Shown here in pieces: positions 1-8,922 of a DNA stretch of 38,354 nt. The position numbers and the translations under genes are program-made. Position 1 is the stretch's first letter. Every line of letters begins with the position of its first letter. The notes beneath the pieces were generated by a model. The model saw only the letters and a program-made list of their open reading frames with translations, had not been told where the DNA came from and searched no databases. This DNA comes from Pseudomonadota bacterium (GTDB lineage Bacteria > Pseudomonadota > Alphaproteobacteria > Acetobacterales > Acetobacteraceae), in contig JAKAEC010000013.1 of NCBI GenBank assembly GCA_021818425.1, positions 1-38,354 on the forward strand. The letters are read 5' to 3'.

Positions 1-8
1 GCCTCCTT

Positions 9-713
9 TCAGGCAGCGCGGAATTTTTCCCAGCCGTTAGCGCGCAATTCACAGGCGGGGCAAGAACCGCAGCCATAGCCCCAATCGTGCAGCGTCTCCC
101 GCGCGCCATGGTAGCAGCTATGCGAGGACGTACGGATCAACTCCACCAATACCTTGCCTCCCAGATCCTGCGCCAAGGCCCAGGTTTGCGCCTTGTCGAT
201 CCACATCAGCGGGGTGTGCAACACGAAGCGGCTTTCCATGCCCAGATTCAGCGCGGCCTGCAGGGCCTTCACCGTATCGTCCCGACAATCCGGATAACCG
301 GAATAATCCGTCTCACACACACCTGCAACGACATGTTTGATTCCGCGCCGATAGGCAATGGCGGCGGCAAAAGTGAAAAATAATAAATTCCGCCCTGGTA
401 CGAAGGTGTTGGGCAGCGCGTTCGCCTGCATGGCGATGGCAACATCCTTGGTGAGTGATGTATCGCTGATCTGTCCGAGTACCGAGAGGTCGATCACATG
501 ATCCTCCCCGAGTCTTTCCGCCCAGACCGGGAAGCTTGCAGCGAAGCCGACCCGTAGCGGGACACGCAAATCCAGCTCCACGCGGTGGCGCTGACCGTAA
601 TCAAAGCCTAACGTCTCCACCCGACCAAAGCGCGCAAGCGCCCAGGCTAGGCACGTGGCGGAATCCTGACCGCCAGAAAACAATACGAGGGCAGCGTTCG
701 AATCCAAGCTCAT
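9..713 (-). CDS. queC: 7-cyano-7-deazaguanine synthase QueC
   Basis: QueC converts 7-carboxy-7-deazaguanine and ammonia to preQ0 using ATP, the last step before the queuosine-specific branch. The 234-residue protein carries the PP-loop LFSGGQDS at residues 11-18 and a C-terminal zinc-type cysteine set (C200, C215, C218, C221, in the form SC..CGSCPAC). The frame stays open upstream to 818, but homologues begin just before the PP-loop. The ATG at 713 overlaps the queD stop as ATGA, so 713 is chosen as the start. It is the last gene of a queE-queD-queC operon and is probably translationally coupled to queD. The family call is very secure; the start is inferred from the overlap and length. Confidence 0.96.
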   Translation of the reverse strand: MSLDSNAALVLFSGGQDSATCLAWALARFGRVETLGFDYGQRHRVELDLRVPLRVGFAASFPVWAERLGEDHVIDLSVLGQISDTSLTKDVAIAMQANALPNTFVPGRNLLFFTFAAAIAYRRGIKHVVAGVCETDYSGYPDCRDDTVKALQAALNLGMESRFVLHTPLMWIDKAQTWALAQDLGGKVLVELIRTSSHSCYHGARETLHDWGYGCGSCPACELRANGWEKFRAA

Positions 714-1081
714 GCGGTCTCCGGGCCAAAATAGACACAGCGATCCTGGCTGGAAGCACGCGAAATGGCCACCCGATACAACGCGGGGCAGACAGGGGCT
801 AGGCGAGCCCAAATCCAAGCGCAGAGATTTTCCATCGTCGCGGGGCCGAGCTCAGGCACCTCGTCCAAAAAGCGATGGTCCAGCGCATCGCGGGTGGACT
901 CAAGCAGCCGCCCCAGTAGCCCCACATCCATCACCATTCCGGTGGCAGAATCAGCAACACCCCGTACCGTTACCTCTGCCAGATAGGTATGGCCATGGAT
1001 GCGGCGGCTAGATTCGACGTCGATCTTGCGATCCAGTGTGTGCGCGGCGTCGAAGATGAATTGCTTACTCAGCTCGTACAT
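710..1081 (-). CDS. queD: 6-carboxytetrahydropterin synthase-like QueD lacking the canonical catalytic Cys
   Basis: This 123-residue protein of the PTPS/QueD (COG0720) family should make 6-carboxy-5,6,7,8-tetrahydropterin from dihydroneopterin triphosphate in queuosine synthesis. The zinc-ligand histidines are present (H14 in DAAH, H29 and H31 in HGH), as are LDHRFLDE and [11 protein letters not shown]. In E. coli QueD a catalytic Cys sits four residues before the HGH; here that position is Ser25. The C-terminal pterin-binding Glu of the family (VKE in E. coli) also appears to be Arg. The ATG at 1081 overlaps the queE stop (TGATG); a TTG one codon upstream is less likely. Its place between queE and queC supports the QueD role despite the changed residues. 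Confidence 0.9.
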   Translation of the reverse strand: MYELSKQFIFDAAHTLDRKIDVESSRRIHGHTYLAEVTVRGVADSATGMVMDVGLLGRLLESTRDALDHRFLDEVPELGPATMENLCAWIWARLAPVCPALYRVAISRASSQDRCVYFGPETA

Positions 1082-1716
1082 CAACGGATTCCTAGAAATT
1101 TATGCATCTGCAGGGAGAGCCGCCAGCGCGGGTTGGCCATGCAGAATTCCACTGCCGCCTGCGTGTTCGCGGCCTGGTTGGGTCCGTCCATCGGTTGCAG
1201 CAGGAAATGAGTGAAGCCAAGCGCTTCAAAGCAGGCCGGTTCCGTGCCCGCCTGCGGGAAGACGAGCTTTAACTCATCGCCCTTCTCCACCGCCAACTTC
1301 GCCCCAGCCTTGGGGCTGACGCACAGCCAATCGATCCCGTCTGGCGGGGCGATGGTCCCATTGGTCTCCACCGCAATCTCAAACCCGGCCTCGTGCAAGG
1401 CGGCCACCAGGGCATCATCCAGTTGCAACAATGGCTCGCCCCCGGTCAACACTACTAGCGCTTCTTGCGGTGCCGCAGAGGGCCTAGCGGCAGCAATGGC
1501 GTGAGCCAGATCCCGCGCAGTGGCAAAGCGCCCGCCGCCGGTACCATTAGTGCCCACGAAATCCGTATCGCAGAACCGGCAAGCAGCAGTGTCACGATCG
1601 ACCTCACGCCCGGTCCACAGATTGCACCCGGCAAAGCGGCAGAACACGGCCGCGCGGCCAGCATTCCGGCCCTCGCCTTGGAGGGTGTAGAAAATTTCCT
1701 TAACGCTGTAGGTCAT
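1081..1716 (-). CDS. queE: 7-carboxy-7-deazaguanine synthase QueE (radical SAM)
   Basis: QueE is a radical SAM enzyme that contracts the ring of carboxytetrahydropterin to 7-carboxy-7-deazaguanine. The iron-sulfur cysteines are spaced C-x14-C-x2-C (GCNLW...CRFCDTDF), the variant known from Burkholderia multivorans QueE, instead of the usual C-x3-C-x2-C. The SAM-binding TGGEPLLQ and the VETNGT and SPKAG motifs follow. The frame is open upstream to 1791, but MTYSVKEIFYTLQGEG is the typical family N terminus, so ATG 1716 (211 residues) is chosen. It is the first gene of queEDC. The glnA terminator lies just upstream, so the operon probably has its own promoter in 1717-1796. Confidence 0.95.
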   Translation of the reverse strand: MTYSVKEIFYTLQGEGRNAGRAAVFCRFAGCNLWTGREVDRDTAACRFCDTDFVGTNGTGGGRFATARDLAHAIAAARPSAAPQEALVVLTGGEPLLQLDDALVAALHEAGFEIAVETNGTIAPPDGIDWLCVSPKAGAKLAVEKGDELKLVFPQAGTEPACFEALGFTHFLLQPMDGPNQAANTQAAVEFCMANPRWRLSLQMHKFLGIR

Positions 1717-1796
1717 GGCTGCAAGGGCGGCATATAGGCCTGTTCCTGCCCTGGCAATGCCGCCGCGACGGACGCTGCCCCGCGCTTTCATCGCCC

Positions 1797-1826
1797 AAAC
1801 AAAAGCGGCGCCTTACGGCGCCGCTT
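1797..1826 (-). terminator. Rho-independent terminator after glnA
   Basis: Read on the minus strand, a perfect 10-bp stem (AAGCGGCGCC with GGCGCCGCTT, loop GTAA; 1803-1826) is followed by a U-rich stretch (UUUUGUUU). It lies 20 bases past the glnA stop codon and separates glnBA from queEDC. Confidence 0.85.
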
Positions 1827-1846
1827 CCGTTAGATAACCCTTCAGA

Positions 1847-3277
1847 TCAGGCGGAGTAGTACATTTCAAACTCCACCGGGTGTGGAGTGTGTTCGAACTT
1901 GTAAACTTCCTTCCATTTCAGCTCGATATAACTCTCGATTTGCTCCTTGGAGAACACGTCACCCTGCAGCAGGAACTCGTGGTCAGCTTCCAGGGCGGTC
2001 AGGGCTTCACGCAAGCTGCCGCAGACGGTCGGGATATCCTTCAACTCCTCCGGCGGCAGGTCGTAGAGGTCCTTGTCCATCGGGTCGCCTGGGTGGATCT
2101 TGTTCTTGATGCCGTCAAGTGCCGCCATCAACAGCGCGGAGAAAGAAAGGTACGGGTTGCAGGTCGGGTCGGGGAAACGGACCTCAACGCGCTTCGCTTT
2201 CGGGCTGGTGGTGTATGGAATGCGACATGAAGCAGAGCGATTGCGGGCGGAATAGGCAAGCAGCACCGGGGCCTCGAAGCCGGGGATCAGGCGCTTGTAA
2301 CTGTTCGTCGTGGGATTCGAGAATGCGTTGATCGCCTTGGCGTGCTTGATGATGCCACCGATGGCATACAAGCACATCTCCGAGAGGTCCGCATAGCCAT
2401 TGCCCGCGAAAAGAGGCTTACCGGCCTTCCAGATGGACAGGTGGGTGTGCATGCCCGAGCCGTTATCACCATAAATAGGCTTCGGCATGAAGGTCGCAGT
2501 CTTGCCATAGGAGTGGGCGACGTTGTGGACGCAGTACTTGTAGATCTGCATCTGGTCGGCCATGGTGGTTAGGGTGCTGAACTTAGTGCCCAATTCGTGC
2601 TGAGACTGCGCCACCTCGTGATGGTGCTTCTCGATCGGCAGGCCCATCTCACCCATAGCGGAGAGCATCTCGGCGCGTAGGTCAGACTCGCTGTCAACCG
2701 GCGGCACGGGGAAGTAACCACCCTTCACGGCCGGTCGGTGGCCCATATTACCCTCGGGGTAATCTTTCAGGCTAGAGCCGGGACCTTCAATGGAGTCCAA
2801 TTGATAAGTACCGTAATTACCGCCGGTGCCGAACTTCACGTTGTCGAACACGAAAAACTCAGCTTCTGCGCCAATGAAGGCGGCATCGCCGATGCCGGTG
2901 GACTTCAGGTAAGCCTCGGCCTTTTTTGCCGTGGAGCGCGGGTCGCGGGCATACCCTTGGCCGGTCGCGGGCTCGATGATGTCGCAGAAAAGGATTAGGC
3001 TCGGCTTGGCCGAGAACGGGTCCAGCACAGCACTGTCCAGATCCGGCTGCAGGATCATGTCAGACTCGTTAATCGCCTTCCAGCCGGCGATGGAGGAGCC
3101 ATCGAACATGAAGCCGTTCTTCAGGCTATCTTCATCGACCGTCGAGATGTGCTGGGCGGTGTGCTGCCACTTGCCCCTGGGATCGGTGAAGCGCAGGTCG
3201 ACATACTCGATCCCGTTCTCCTTGATCAGATTGAGAACCTTGGCGACGGCATCGCCGCCCTCGGCCTTCTTAGCCAT
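1847..3277 (-). CDS. glnA: Type I glutamine synthetase GlnA
   Basis: Glutamine synthetase condenses glutamate and ammonia with ATP; it is the main ammonium-assimilating enzyme and works as a dodecamer in the cytoplasm. The 476-residue length fits GSI-beta. Visible signatures are DGSSIAGW near the N terminus, [29 protein letters not shown], and the adenylylation loop DLYDLPPEE with the modifiable Tyr at about residue 405. It should therefore be controlled by GlnE adenylylation through PII. The ATG at 3277 has a weak GGGGAA upstream. It follows glnB on the same strand, with a hairpin between the two genes, and ends at a strong terminator. Confidence 0.98.
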   Translation of the reverse strand: MAKKAEGGDAVAKVLNLIKENGIEYVDLRFTDPRGKWQHTAQHISTVDEDSLKNGFMFDGSSIAGWKAINESDMILQPDLDSAVLDPFSAKPSLILFCDIIEPATGQGYARDPRSTAKKAEAYLKSTGIGDAAFIGAEAEFFVFDNVKFGTGGNYGTYQLDSIEGPGSSLKDYPEGNMGHRPAVKGGYFPVPPVDSESDLRAEMLSAMGEMGLPIEKHHHEVAQSQHELGTKFSTLTTMADQMQIYKYCVHNVAHSYGKTATFMPKPIYGDNGSGMHTHLSIWKAGKPLFAGNGYADLSEMCLYAIGGIIKHAKAINAFSNPTTNSYKRLIPGFEAPVLLAYSARNRSASCRIPYTTSPKAKRVEVRFPDPTCNPYLSFSALLMAALDGIKNKIHPGDPMDKDLYDLPPEELKDIPTVCGSLREALTALEADHEFLLQGDVFSKEQIESYIELKWKEVYKFEHTPHPVEFEMYYSA

Positions 3278-3353
3278 GCTCTTTCCCCGTTGTATAAATG
3301 ATACTCGTTAATGCCCACGGCGCGCACCATGCGACCGCTATGAAACGCGTAGC

Positions 3354-3378
3354 GCCCGGCATGTTAAACATGCCGGGC
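3354..3378 (-). promoter_or_regulatory. Intercistronic hairpin between glnB and glnA
   Basis: A perfect 11-bp inverted repeat (GCCCGGCATGT / ACATGCCGGGC) with a 3-base loop lies 17 bases after the glnB stop and 76 bases before glnA. No U-tract follows on the minus strand, so it is not a classic terminator. It could be an RNA processing or stability element, a partial attenuator, or a protein site near an internal glnA promoter. The structure is seen directly; the role is inferred. Confidence 0.6.
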
Positions 3379-3395
3379 CGCTTGGCAATGCCTGC

Positions 3396-3956
<561 letters not shown>

Positions 3957-4036
3957 TTAGCCTATTTTTTGTGCAATCTTGCCGCGTGCGCTTTAGGTGG
4001 TTAAACTCGGACAATGACAAAGGGCTTCTTCTCAAC

Positions 4037-5218
4037 GTGAAACACGCCAACGCCCTTCTAACCAATATGGGTACGACAATCTTCACGGTAATGTCCGCTC
4101 TGGCCGTGAAGCACAACGCCATCAATTTAGGCCAAGGGTTTCCAGACACGGAAGGACCCGAGGACATTGTGCGCACAGCCGCCGATGCGCTGCTGGATGG
4201 CTGCAACCAATACCCCCCGCTCACCGGCTTGCCGGAGTTGCGCGATGCCGTGGCGGCCGCGAGTGCGCGGTTCTACGGAATTGAAATCGACTCTGCCTCT
4301 GGTGTGGTTGTAACATCCGGCGCTACCGAAGCGATTACCGCCAGCCTGATGGCGCTACTCAACCCCGGTGACGAGGTGGTGCTGATAGAGCCGCTTTACG
4401 ACACCTATCTGCCCGTGGTGAAGATGTTGGGCGCAATGCCAAAGCTCGTGCGGCTAGAACCGCCAGATTGGGCATTACCGCGCGCGGAACTTGCCGCCGC
4501 ATTCGGGCCGAAAACCAAGCTGCTGATGCTGAACTCACCCATGAATCCTACCGGCAAGGTGTTTAGCCAAGATGAGCTGGCATTCATCGCCGGACTTCTG
4601 CGCAGGCACGATGCCTATGCCGTATGCGATGAGGTTTACGAGCATTTGGTGTTCTCGGGCGCGAAGCATGTTCCGTTGGCTACCCTGCCTGGCATGGCGG
4701 AACGGAGCTTGCGCATAGGCAGCGCGGGCAAGACGTTCTCCCTTACCGGCTGGAAGGTAGGCTATGTTTCCGGCCCCGTACCGCTGATGGCGCTGGTGGC
4801 CAAGGCGCATCAGAACCTCACCTTCGCTACCCCGCCGAATTTGCAGCGCGCAGTGGCCTATGGGCTCGCCAAACCAGACTCATATTTCGAAAAATTGGCC
4901 GCCGGACTGGAAGAGCGGAAGGACTTACTTGATGCCGGACTGAAACGGCTTGGCTTTTCCACCCTGCCCGCCTTTGGCAGCTATTTCATCACCGCGGATG
5001 TTTCCTCCTTGGGGTTTGAAGGAGGTGATGTGGCGTTTTGCGAGGCAATTACCAGGCAGGCGGGTGTAGCGGCGATTCCGGTCTCCGCCTTCTACGCGGG
5101 TGACGGGCCGCACCACTATGCGCGCTTTGCCTTCTGCAAGCAGTTCCACGTGCTAGAAGAGGCCTTGCGGCGCCTGGAGAGCTGGGTGGCCGCAAGGCCA
5201 TTGACGGCGCTGGCATGA
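4037..5218 (+). CDS. Class I/II PLP-dependent aminotransferase
   Basis: This is a fold-type I aminotransferase of the kynurenine/methionine aminotransferase and DapC-like group. It shows NLGQGFPD near residue 30, the substrate/PLP Asn in SPMNPTG (N170), CDEVYEHL (D198, Y201), and the PLP Schiff-base lysine in SAGKTFSLTGWK (K232). The frame runs back to 3860, but homologues start near the GTTIF motif. The GTG at 4037, with AAAGGG about 12 bases upstream, gives 393 residues and is chosen. It is divergent from glnB and stands alone upstream of tRNA-His. The amino-acid substrate cannot be told from sequence; N-succinyldiaminopimelate or methionine are typical annotations. Confidence 0.88.
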   Translation: MKHANALLTNMGTTIFTVMSALAVKHNAINLGQGFPDTEGPEDIVRTAADALLDGCNQYPPLTGLPELRDAVAAASARFYGIEIDSASGVVVTSGATEAITASLMALLNPGDEVVLIEPLYDTYLPVVKMLGAMPKLVRLEPPDWALPRAELAAAFGPKTKLLMLNSPMNPTGKVFSQDELAFIAGLLRRHDAYAVCDEVYEHLVFSGAKHVPLATLPGMAERSLRIGSAGKTFSLTGWKVGYVSGPVPLMALVAKAHQNLTFATPPNLQRAVAYGLAKPDSYFEKLAAGLEERKDLLDAGLKRLGFSTLPAFGSYFITADVSSLGFEGGDVAFCEAITRQAGVAAIPVSAFYAGDGPHHYARFAFCKQFHVLEEALRRLESWVAARPLTALA

Positions 5219-5244
5219 CCGCGTTAGGACGCGCCATCCTGGTT

Positions 5245-5321
5245 GGCGGACGTAGCTCAGTTGGTAGAGCGCCGGTTTGTGGTACCGGTTGTCGCGGGTT
5301 CGATCCCCGTCGTTCGCCCCA
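5245..5321 (+). tRNA. tRNA-His (anticodon GTG)
   Basis: A complete cloverleaf with 7-bp acceptor stem (GCGGACG / CGTTCGC), D arm GCTCAGTTGGTAGAGC, anticodon arm CCGGT-TTGTGGT-ACCGG (anticodon GTG at loop positions 3-5), T arm with GGTTCGATCC, and genomically encoded CCA. The extra G at -1 (5245) facing C73 is the identity element of tRNA-His. Confidence 0.97.
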
Positions 5322-5345
5322 GGGGATTTACAGCGAAATTCCCTG
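5320..5345 (+). promoter_or_regulatory. Hairpin joining the tRNA-His 3' end to the mobA start
   Basis: A 10-bp stem with one G-U pair (CAGGGGATTT / AAATTCCCTG, loop ACAGCG) begins at the CCA of tRNA-His and ends two bases before the mobA ATG. No U-tract follows. It could help processing of the tRNA 3' end or hide the mobA initiation region in a read-through transcript. The structure is seen; the function is inferred. Confidence 0.4.
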
Positions 5346-5347
5346 AT

Positions 5348-5911
5348 ATGACACTCGCGGCGCTAATCCTGGATGGAGGCAAGGCTACACGCTTTGGCGG
5401 GACGGACAAAGCATTCGTTTCCCTGCATGGCCGTCCACTTATTGAGCATGTGCTGGAACGGTTGCTCCCGCAGGCATCTTCCATTGCCATTAGTGCCAAC
5501 TGCGATCCTTCCCGTTTCGCAGCCTACGGGCTGAAAGTAGTGGCGGATGCTCCGGCATTTGCCGGTTGTGGGCCGCTGGCAGGGGTTGCGGCAGGGTTAC
5601 GCTGGGCTGCCGATGAAGGGGCGGAATTCCTGCTCACCATGCCAGTGGATACGCCGTTTTTTCCGCGAACCCTGGCGACGGATCTCTCGCCCGGCCCATC
5701 CGTTGCGGTTTATGCCGGGCGGCAGCACCATCTCGCTTCGCTCTGGCCGATCGCCTTCCTGCCTGAATTGGAGGATTTCCTGCGCCAGGACACCAAATAC
5801 AAGGTGCGGGATGCGCTGGCGCTCTGCGGGGCGCGGACGGTCAGTTTTGTCTCCCCGCGAGACCCCTTCGCCAATCTCAATAGCCCTCAAGATCTCTCGG
5901 CGTTTGGGTAA
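5348..5911 (+). CDS. mobA: Molybdenum cofactor guanylyltransferase MobA
   Basis: MobA transfers GMP from GTP to molybdopterin to form the guanine dinucleotide form of Moco. The 187-residue protein has the nucleotidyltransferase N terminus ALILDGGKATRFGGTDKAF (the usual LAGG reads LDGG here), the metal-binding Asp in MPVDTPFFP, and the C-terminal NLNSPQDL. An upstream in-frame start at 5243 reads through tRNA-His and is rejected; ATG 5348 fits the family. No clear Shine-Dalgarno is visible, and the start is only 26 bases after the tRNA, so co-transcription with it is likely. Confidence 0.9.
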   Translation: MTLAALILDGGKATRFGGTDKAFVSLHGRPLIEHVLERLLPQASSIAISANCDPSRFAAYGLKVVADAPAFAGCGPLAGVAAGLRWAADEGAEFLLTMPVDTPFFPRTLATDLSPGPSVAVYAGRQHHLASLWPIAFLPELEDFLRQDTKYKVRDALALCGARTVSFVSPRDPFANLNSPQDLSAFG

Positions 5912-6061
5912 TTCCAACAGCCTTGTATAAATTTTATGCCATGCCAGAGAGTTTTGTGTTTAGTTTCACATTTTTATTCAGATTCTTTAACTAAATTTTC
6001 CGACGCCAAACCGTTTTGGACATAAGTGATTTGCCGCACCAGCCAAAATCGGGGGCATTCA

Positions 6062-7172
6062 ATGTCATACCAAGACAGCCTTCATAGCGTGAATGAACTC
6101 ACCGCCGCCAAAGGGCATCAACTGGGATGGAATCTCCTCGGAGGCCGTGGCCCGGATGTAGTCGCAGAGACGTTTCCCAACGGAGCTGGACGTTGCCCGC
6201 TACACCGCCACACTCCTCCGCCGCGACATGGCAAAATACAACGCCAACCCGCGAACTGCACTCAGTCGCTTAATGCCGGCACGGTTTCATTGCCCAACAA
6301 CAAATAATCTCCATTATGAAACATTCCGGCACCACAAGAGGTATATCTGCCTCTCGGACTGGATGATCGCGGCCATGCGCTCCGCCCTTTGACCTGCAGC
6401 CAGATCAGTCCGTGCACGAAAAAACTCCGTGCCAACGCTCATCGAGGATGATTTACACCTTCCTACGCCAAGCCAATACGTACGAGCTCTGCGATCTGTT
6501 CCGCAAGATGGACGCCTCCCACGCGGCAGACAATTTGGCCAGGGGGACAGAAATTCAGGACGAAATAGACAATTTTGAAACCCACTTCGTGCCTATCATC
6601 GCAGATATCGACGCGGACTTCGGCAATGCATAGGACACCTAAATCTTCTGACCGAGAAGATGTTCGGGGCGGAGCTGGCGCCTTGTAGTTCGAAAATCAA
6701 TTTTCCGACGAAAAGCAGTGCAGCCACCAGGACGGCAAGGTGATGGTAACGCGCGAGGAACTCACCGCCAAGATTCTTGCCCTGCGCTATGTATTCATGG
6801 AGCTGGGAGTGGAGGACGGCATGATCGTCTGTCGTACGGACTGCCTCGGGGTCGGACCCAACAAAGCAAGTCCCGGTTTCCAGAGAGCTAGGCAATATCG
6901 GTAATCTCTATAATTCCTTCCTGGATTACGAGGAGGTCGATGCGCCCGGATCGGCAATGGCAAAGTGCTCATCACCCAGGGCGGCAGGCTCGTGCGCCAA
7001 AGGCGCCTAGCCTCGCATCTCTTCCAGCTTCGTCCTAGCACCGAGGCCGAGCGCTGCGTGCTCGATTGCATCGACGCATTTGACGCAACGGCGCCGAGTT
7101 GCCCGGCATCAATACTGAGAATCCGCATATCGGGCAGGTGGCCTGCCATGGTAGACAATATCCGCAATCGCT
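6062..7172 (+). pseudogene. aceA: Decayed isocitrate lyase (aceA) of the long, about 530-residue type
   Basis: Pieces of one isocitrate lyase lie in order but in different frames: MSYQDSLHSVNEL (from 6062), then after a frameshift near 6172 FPTELDVARYTATLLRRD and YICLSDWMIAAMRSAL (stop at 6390), then IYTFLRQAN and NFETHFVPIIADIDADFGNA (stop at 6631), then SDEKQCSHQDGKV holding the active-site Cys region, RYVFMELGVEDGMIVCRTD, YNSFLDYEEVDA, RLASHLFQL, ERCVLDCID, and NPHIGQ up to about 7172. The last third of the enzyme is missing. Several frameshifts and stops rule out a functional product. The intact gene would run the glyoxylate shunt. An AT-rich stretch (5912-6061) upstream may hold the old promoter. 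Confidence 0.9.
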
Positions 7173-7843
7173 AGACATGGTGTTCGAGACGGCAGGGCTT
7201 ACGTCTTCGTCCTCGGCGGGGAAGCTGGTTTGTGGCTTTCGGCCTGCCTGTTAGTGCTAGCGCTGTTCATCAAGTGGAATCTCCCGCACTACCCATGGGT
7301 GCCGGACTGTCGCTGCTTCTGCAAAGACGCTGGCCCGCCCTGCTGCGATGGCTGGCGGGGGGTGATGAGCGGGGAACTGCTGCTATGGCTGACCTTCCAG
7401 TTCGACGGTCCGTACTTGTTCGCAAGCATGCGGATACCACGAGCCTCCGTCTGGCAGGCTTTCGCCAGTCAGGGCAGCGATTATGTGCTTGTGTTCCTTT
7501 CCGCGCTTTGCCTAGCCTGAAGCTAGTGCTGGCAAAGTCGCGGTGACCCACAAGCTTGGTGGTTCATCTTTTCGTGACTTGCCGCTAATGTTCTGGGGTT
7601 TAGCTTTGCGGGTGGCGACGAGATGGACCGGACCCGCAACGCCGCGTAACGTTTGGGCCGACATTTCTGGCCGCACTCAAAGCACACAACCGGCTTGCCC
7701 TACAAAGTCGGACAATCTCGGTATGGGTTCCCGCATCCTGAAATTTCTAGCGCTGCCATGCGCAGCTGCGCTTGCGCTAAGCCCTGGAACAGGCCAGATG
7801 CGGCAGAGCTGGCTTCGCCCCGCTCGCACAGGTAATCCCCGCC
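7173..7843. other. Unrecognised stretch, probably decayed coding DNA
   Basis: About 670 bases with no convincing gene. A plus-strand frame from 7230 (TTG) to 7520 encodes a hydrophobic start (WLSACLLVLALF), followed by KWNLPHYPW and WLTFQFDGPYLF. This vaguely recalls a fragment of an integral-membrane glycosyltransferase, but I cannot identify it. A second frame (7543-7974) has a signal-peptide-like piece but runs into the EamA gene in another frame. It continues directly from the aceA remnant and probably belongs to the same decaying segment. Confidence 0.5.
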
Positions 7844-8815
7844 ATGACCAATATGCTCCATACCGGGAAAGACGAAACGCTGAAGGGCGTGCTTCTGGCC
7901 TTGGCGGCCTTTGCCGCCTTCTCTTTCAGCGACGCCAGCGTGAAGCTGATTCATGGTGCGCTGCCACCATTTGAATCGGCTTTTTTTGGCGGGATGTTTG
8001 CGCTGGCGGTATTCCCCTGGGCGATGAGACCGGGCGACAGACTACGGGACATATTCACCGCGCGCCGCCGCAAAGTCTGGTTACTGCGCTTCTTTTCTTT
8101 TGCCTTTGGGGTCATCGGCAGCGTCACCGCCTTTACCCACCTACCCATGGCGGAGGCTTTCGCTCTAATGTTTCTGCAGCCAGCCTTCGTCACCATCATG
8201 TCCGTGCTGTTCCTGAAGGAGCGGGTCAAGGTGTCGCGCTGGATGGCGGTGGCGATCGGCTTCGCCGGGGTCATCATCGTGCTGCGGCCGGGCTATACGC
8301 CACTTTCCATCGGGCACGTAGGAGCACTGTTTGCAGGATTCGGGGGCGCTGTTTCGGTGGTGTCGTTCCGCGCGGCGGGACGCAAGGAAAAGCGCATCTC
8401 CCTGCTTGGCGCAGGGATTCTGGGCTCCATATGCATCCCTGGGCTGTTGATGCTGCCGAGCTTCGTGTGGCCGAATACGCAGCAATGGGGGCTACTAGCA
8501 AGCTACGGGCTGCTCGCGGCGCTGGCGAACATGCTACTTGCTTCCTCCACCACCAGGGCGCCGGCAGCCTATGTCGGCCCTATACAGTACAGTCAGATGC
8601 TCTGGGCCATCATTCTCGGCTATCTGGTGTTCCAGAACGGGGTGAACCGCTTTACCCTGCTCGGCGCCACGCTCATCATCGCTTCCGGCTTGCTCACCTT
8701 GGTGCGGGGGAAGCAGGTCGGTACGTCCATGCCCCACGCCGCTGCCGTGCGCGGCCACCATTCCGTGCTGGCGCAGTTCCGCGGCCGAAGCTGGACAGCC
8801 CTACGCCGCCAGTAA
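7844..8815 (+). CDS. EamA/DMT-family membrane transporter
   Basis: An inner-membrane protein of 323 residues with two tandem EamA repeats and about ten hydrophobic helices, typical of the drug/metabolite transporter superfamily. The first repeat covers about residues 14-140 (ending near VAIGFAGVIIVLRPGY) and the second about 155-285 (ending near LIIASGLLTLVRG). ATG 7844 is followed by a second ATG three codons later (MLHTGKDETLKG), which could be the true start. The substrate is unknown; such proteins export metabolites or amino acids. It precedes the lipid hydroxylase by 107 bases on the same strand, but nothing ties it to sphingolipids. Confidence 0.85.
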   Translation: MTNMLHTGKDETLKGVLLALAAFAAFSFSDASVKLIHGALPPFESAFFGGMFALAVFPWAMRPGDRLRDIFTARRRKVWLLRFFSFAFGVIGSVTAFTHLPMAEAFALMFLQPAFVTIMSVLFLKERVKVSRWMAVAIGFAGVIIVLRPGYTPLSIGHVGALFAGFGGAVSVVSFRAAGRKEKRISLLGAGILGSICIPGLLMLPSFVWPNTQQWGLLASYGLLAALANMLLASSTTRAPAAYVGPIQYSQMLWAIILGYLVFQNGVNRFTLLGATLIIASGLLTLVRGKQVGTSMPHAAAVRGHHSVLAQFRGRSWTALRRQ

Positions 8816-8922
8816 TGGCGGTTTGCCACTGCCGAAGTGCCCATGCTATGCAGCCCCAGCTGACGGGACCGGCGGACATGCACGGTTTCCAATCATTTCC
8901 CGGAGCGTGAGCGGTACACGGC

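Noticed and set aside
5243-5347. Upstream in-frame start that would extend MobA by 35 residues
   Set aside because: The extension is a translation of tRNA-His and does not belong to the protein.
7543-7974. An open frame with a signal-peptide-like stretch (MGSRILKFLALPCAAALAL)
   Set aside because: It runs about 130 bases into the EamA gene in another frame and resembles no protein I know.
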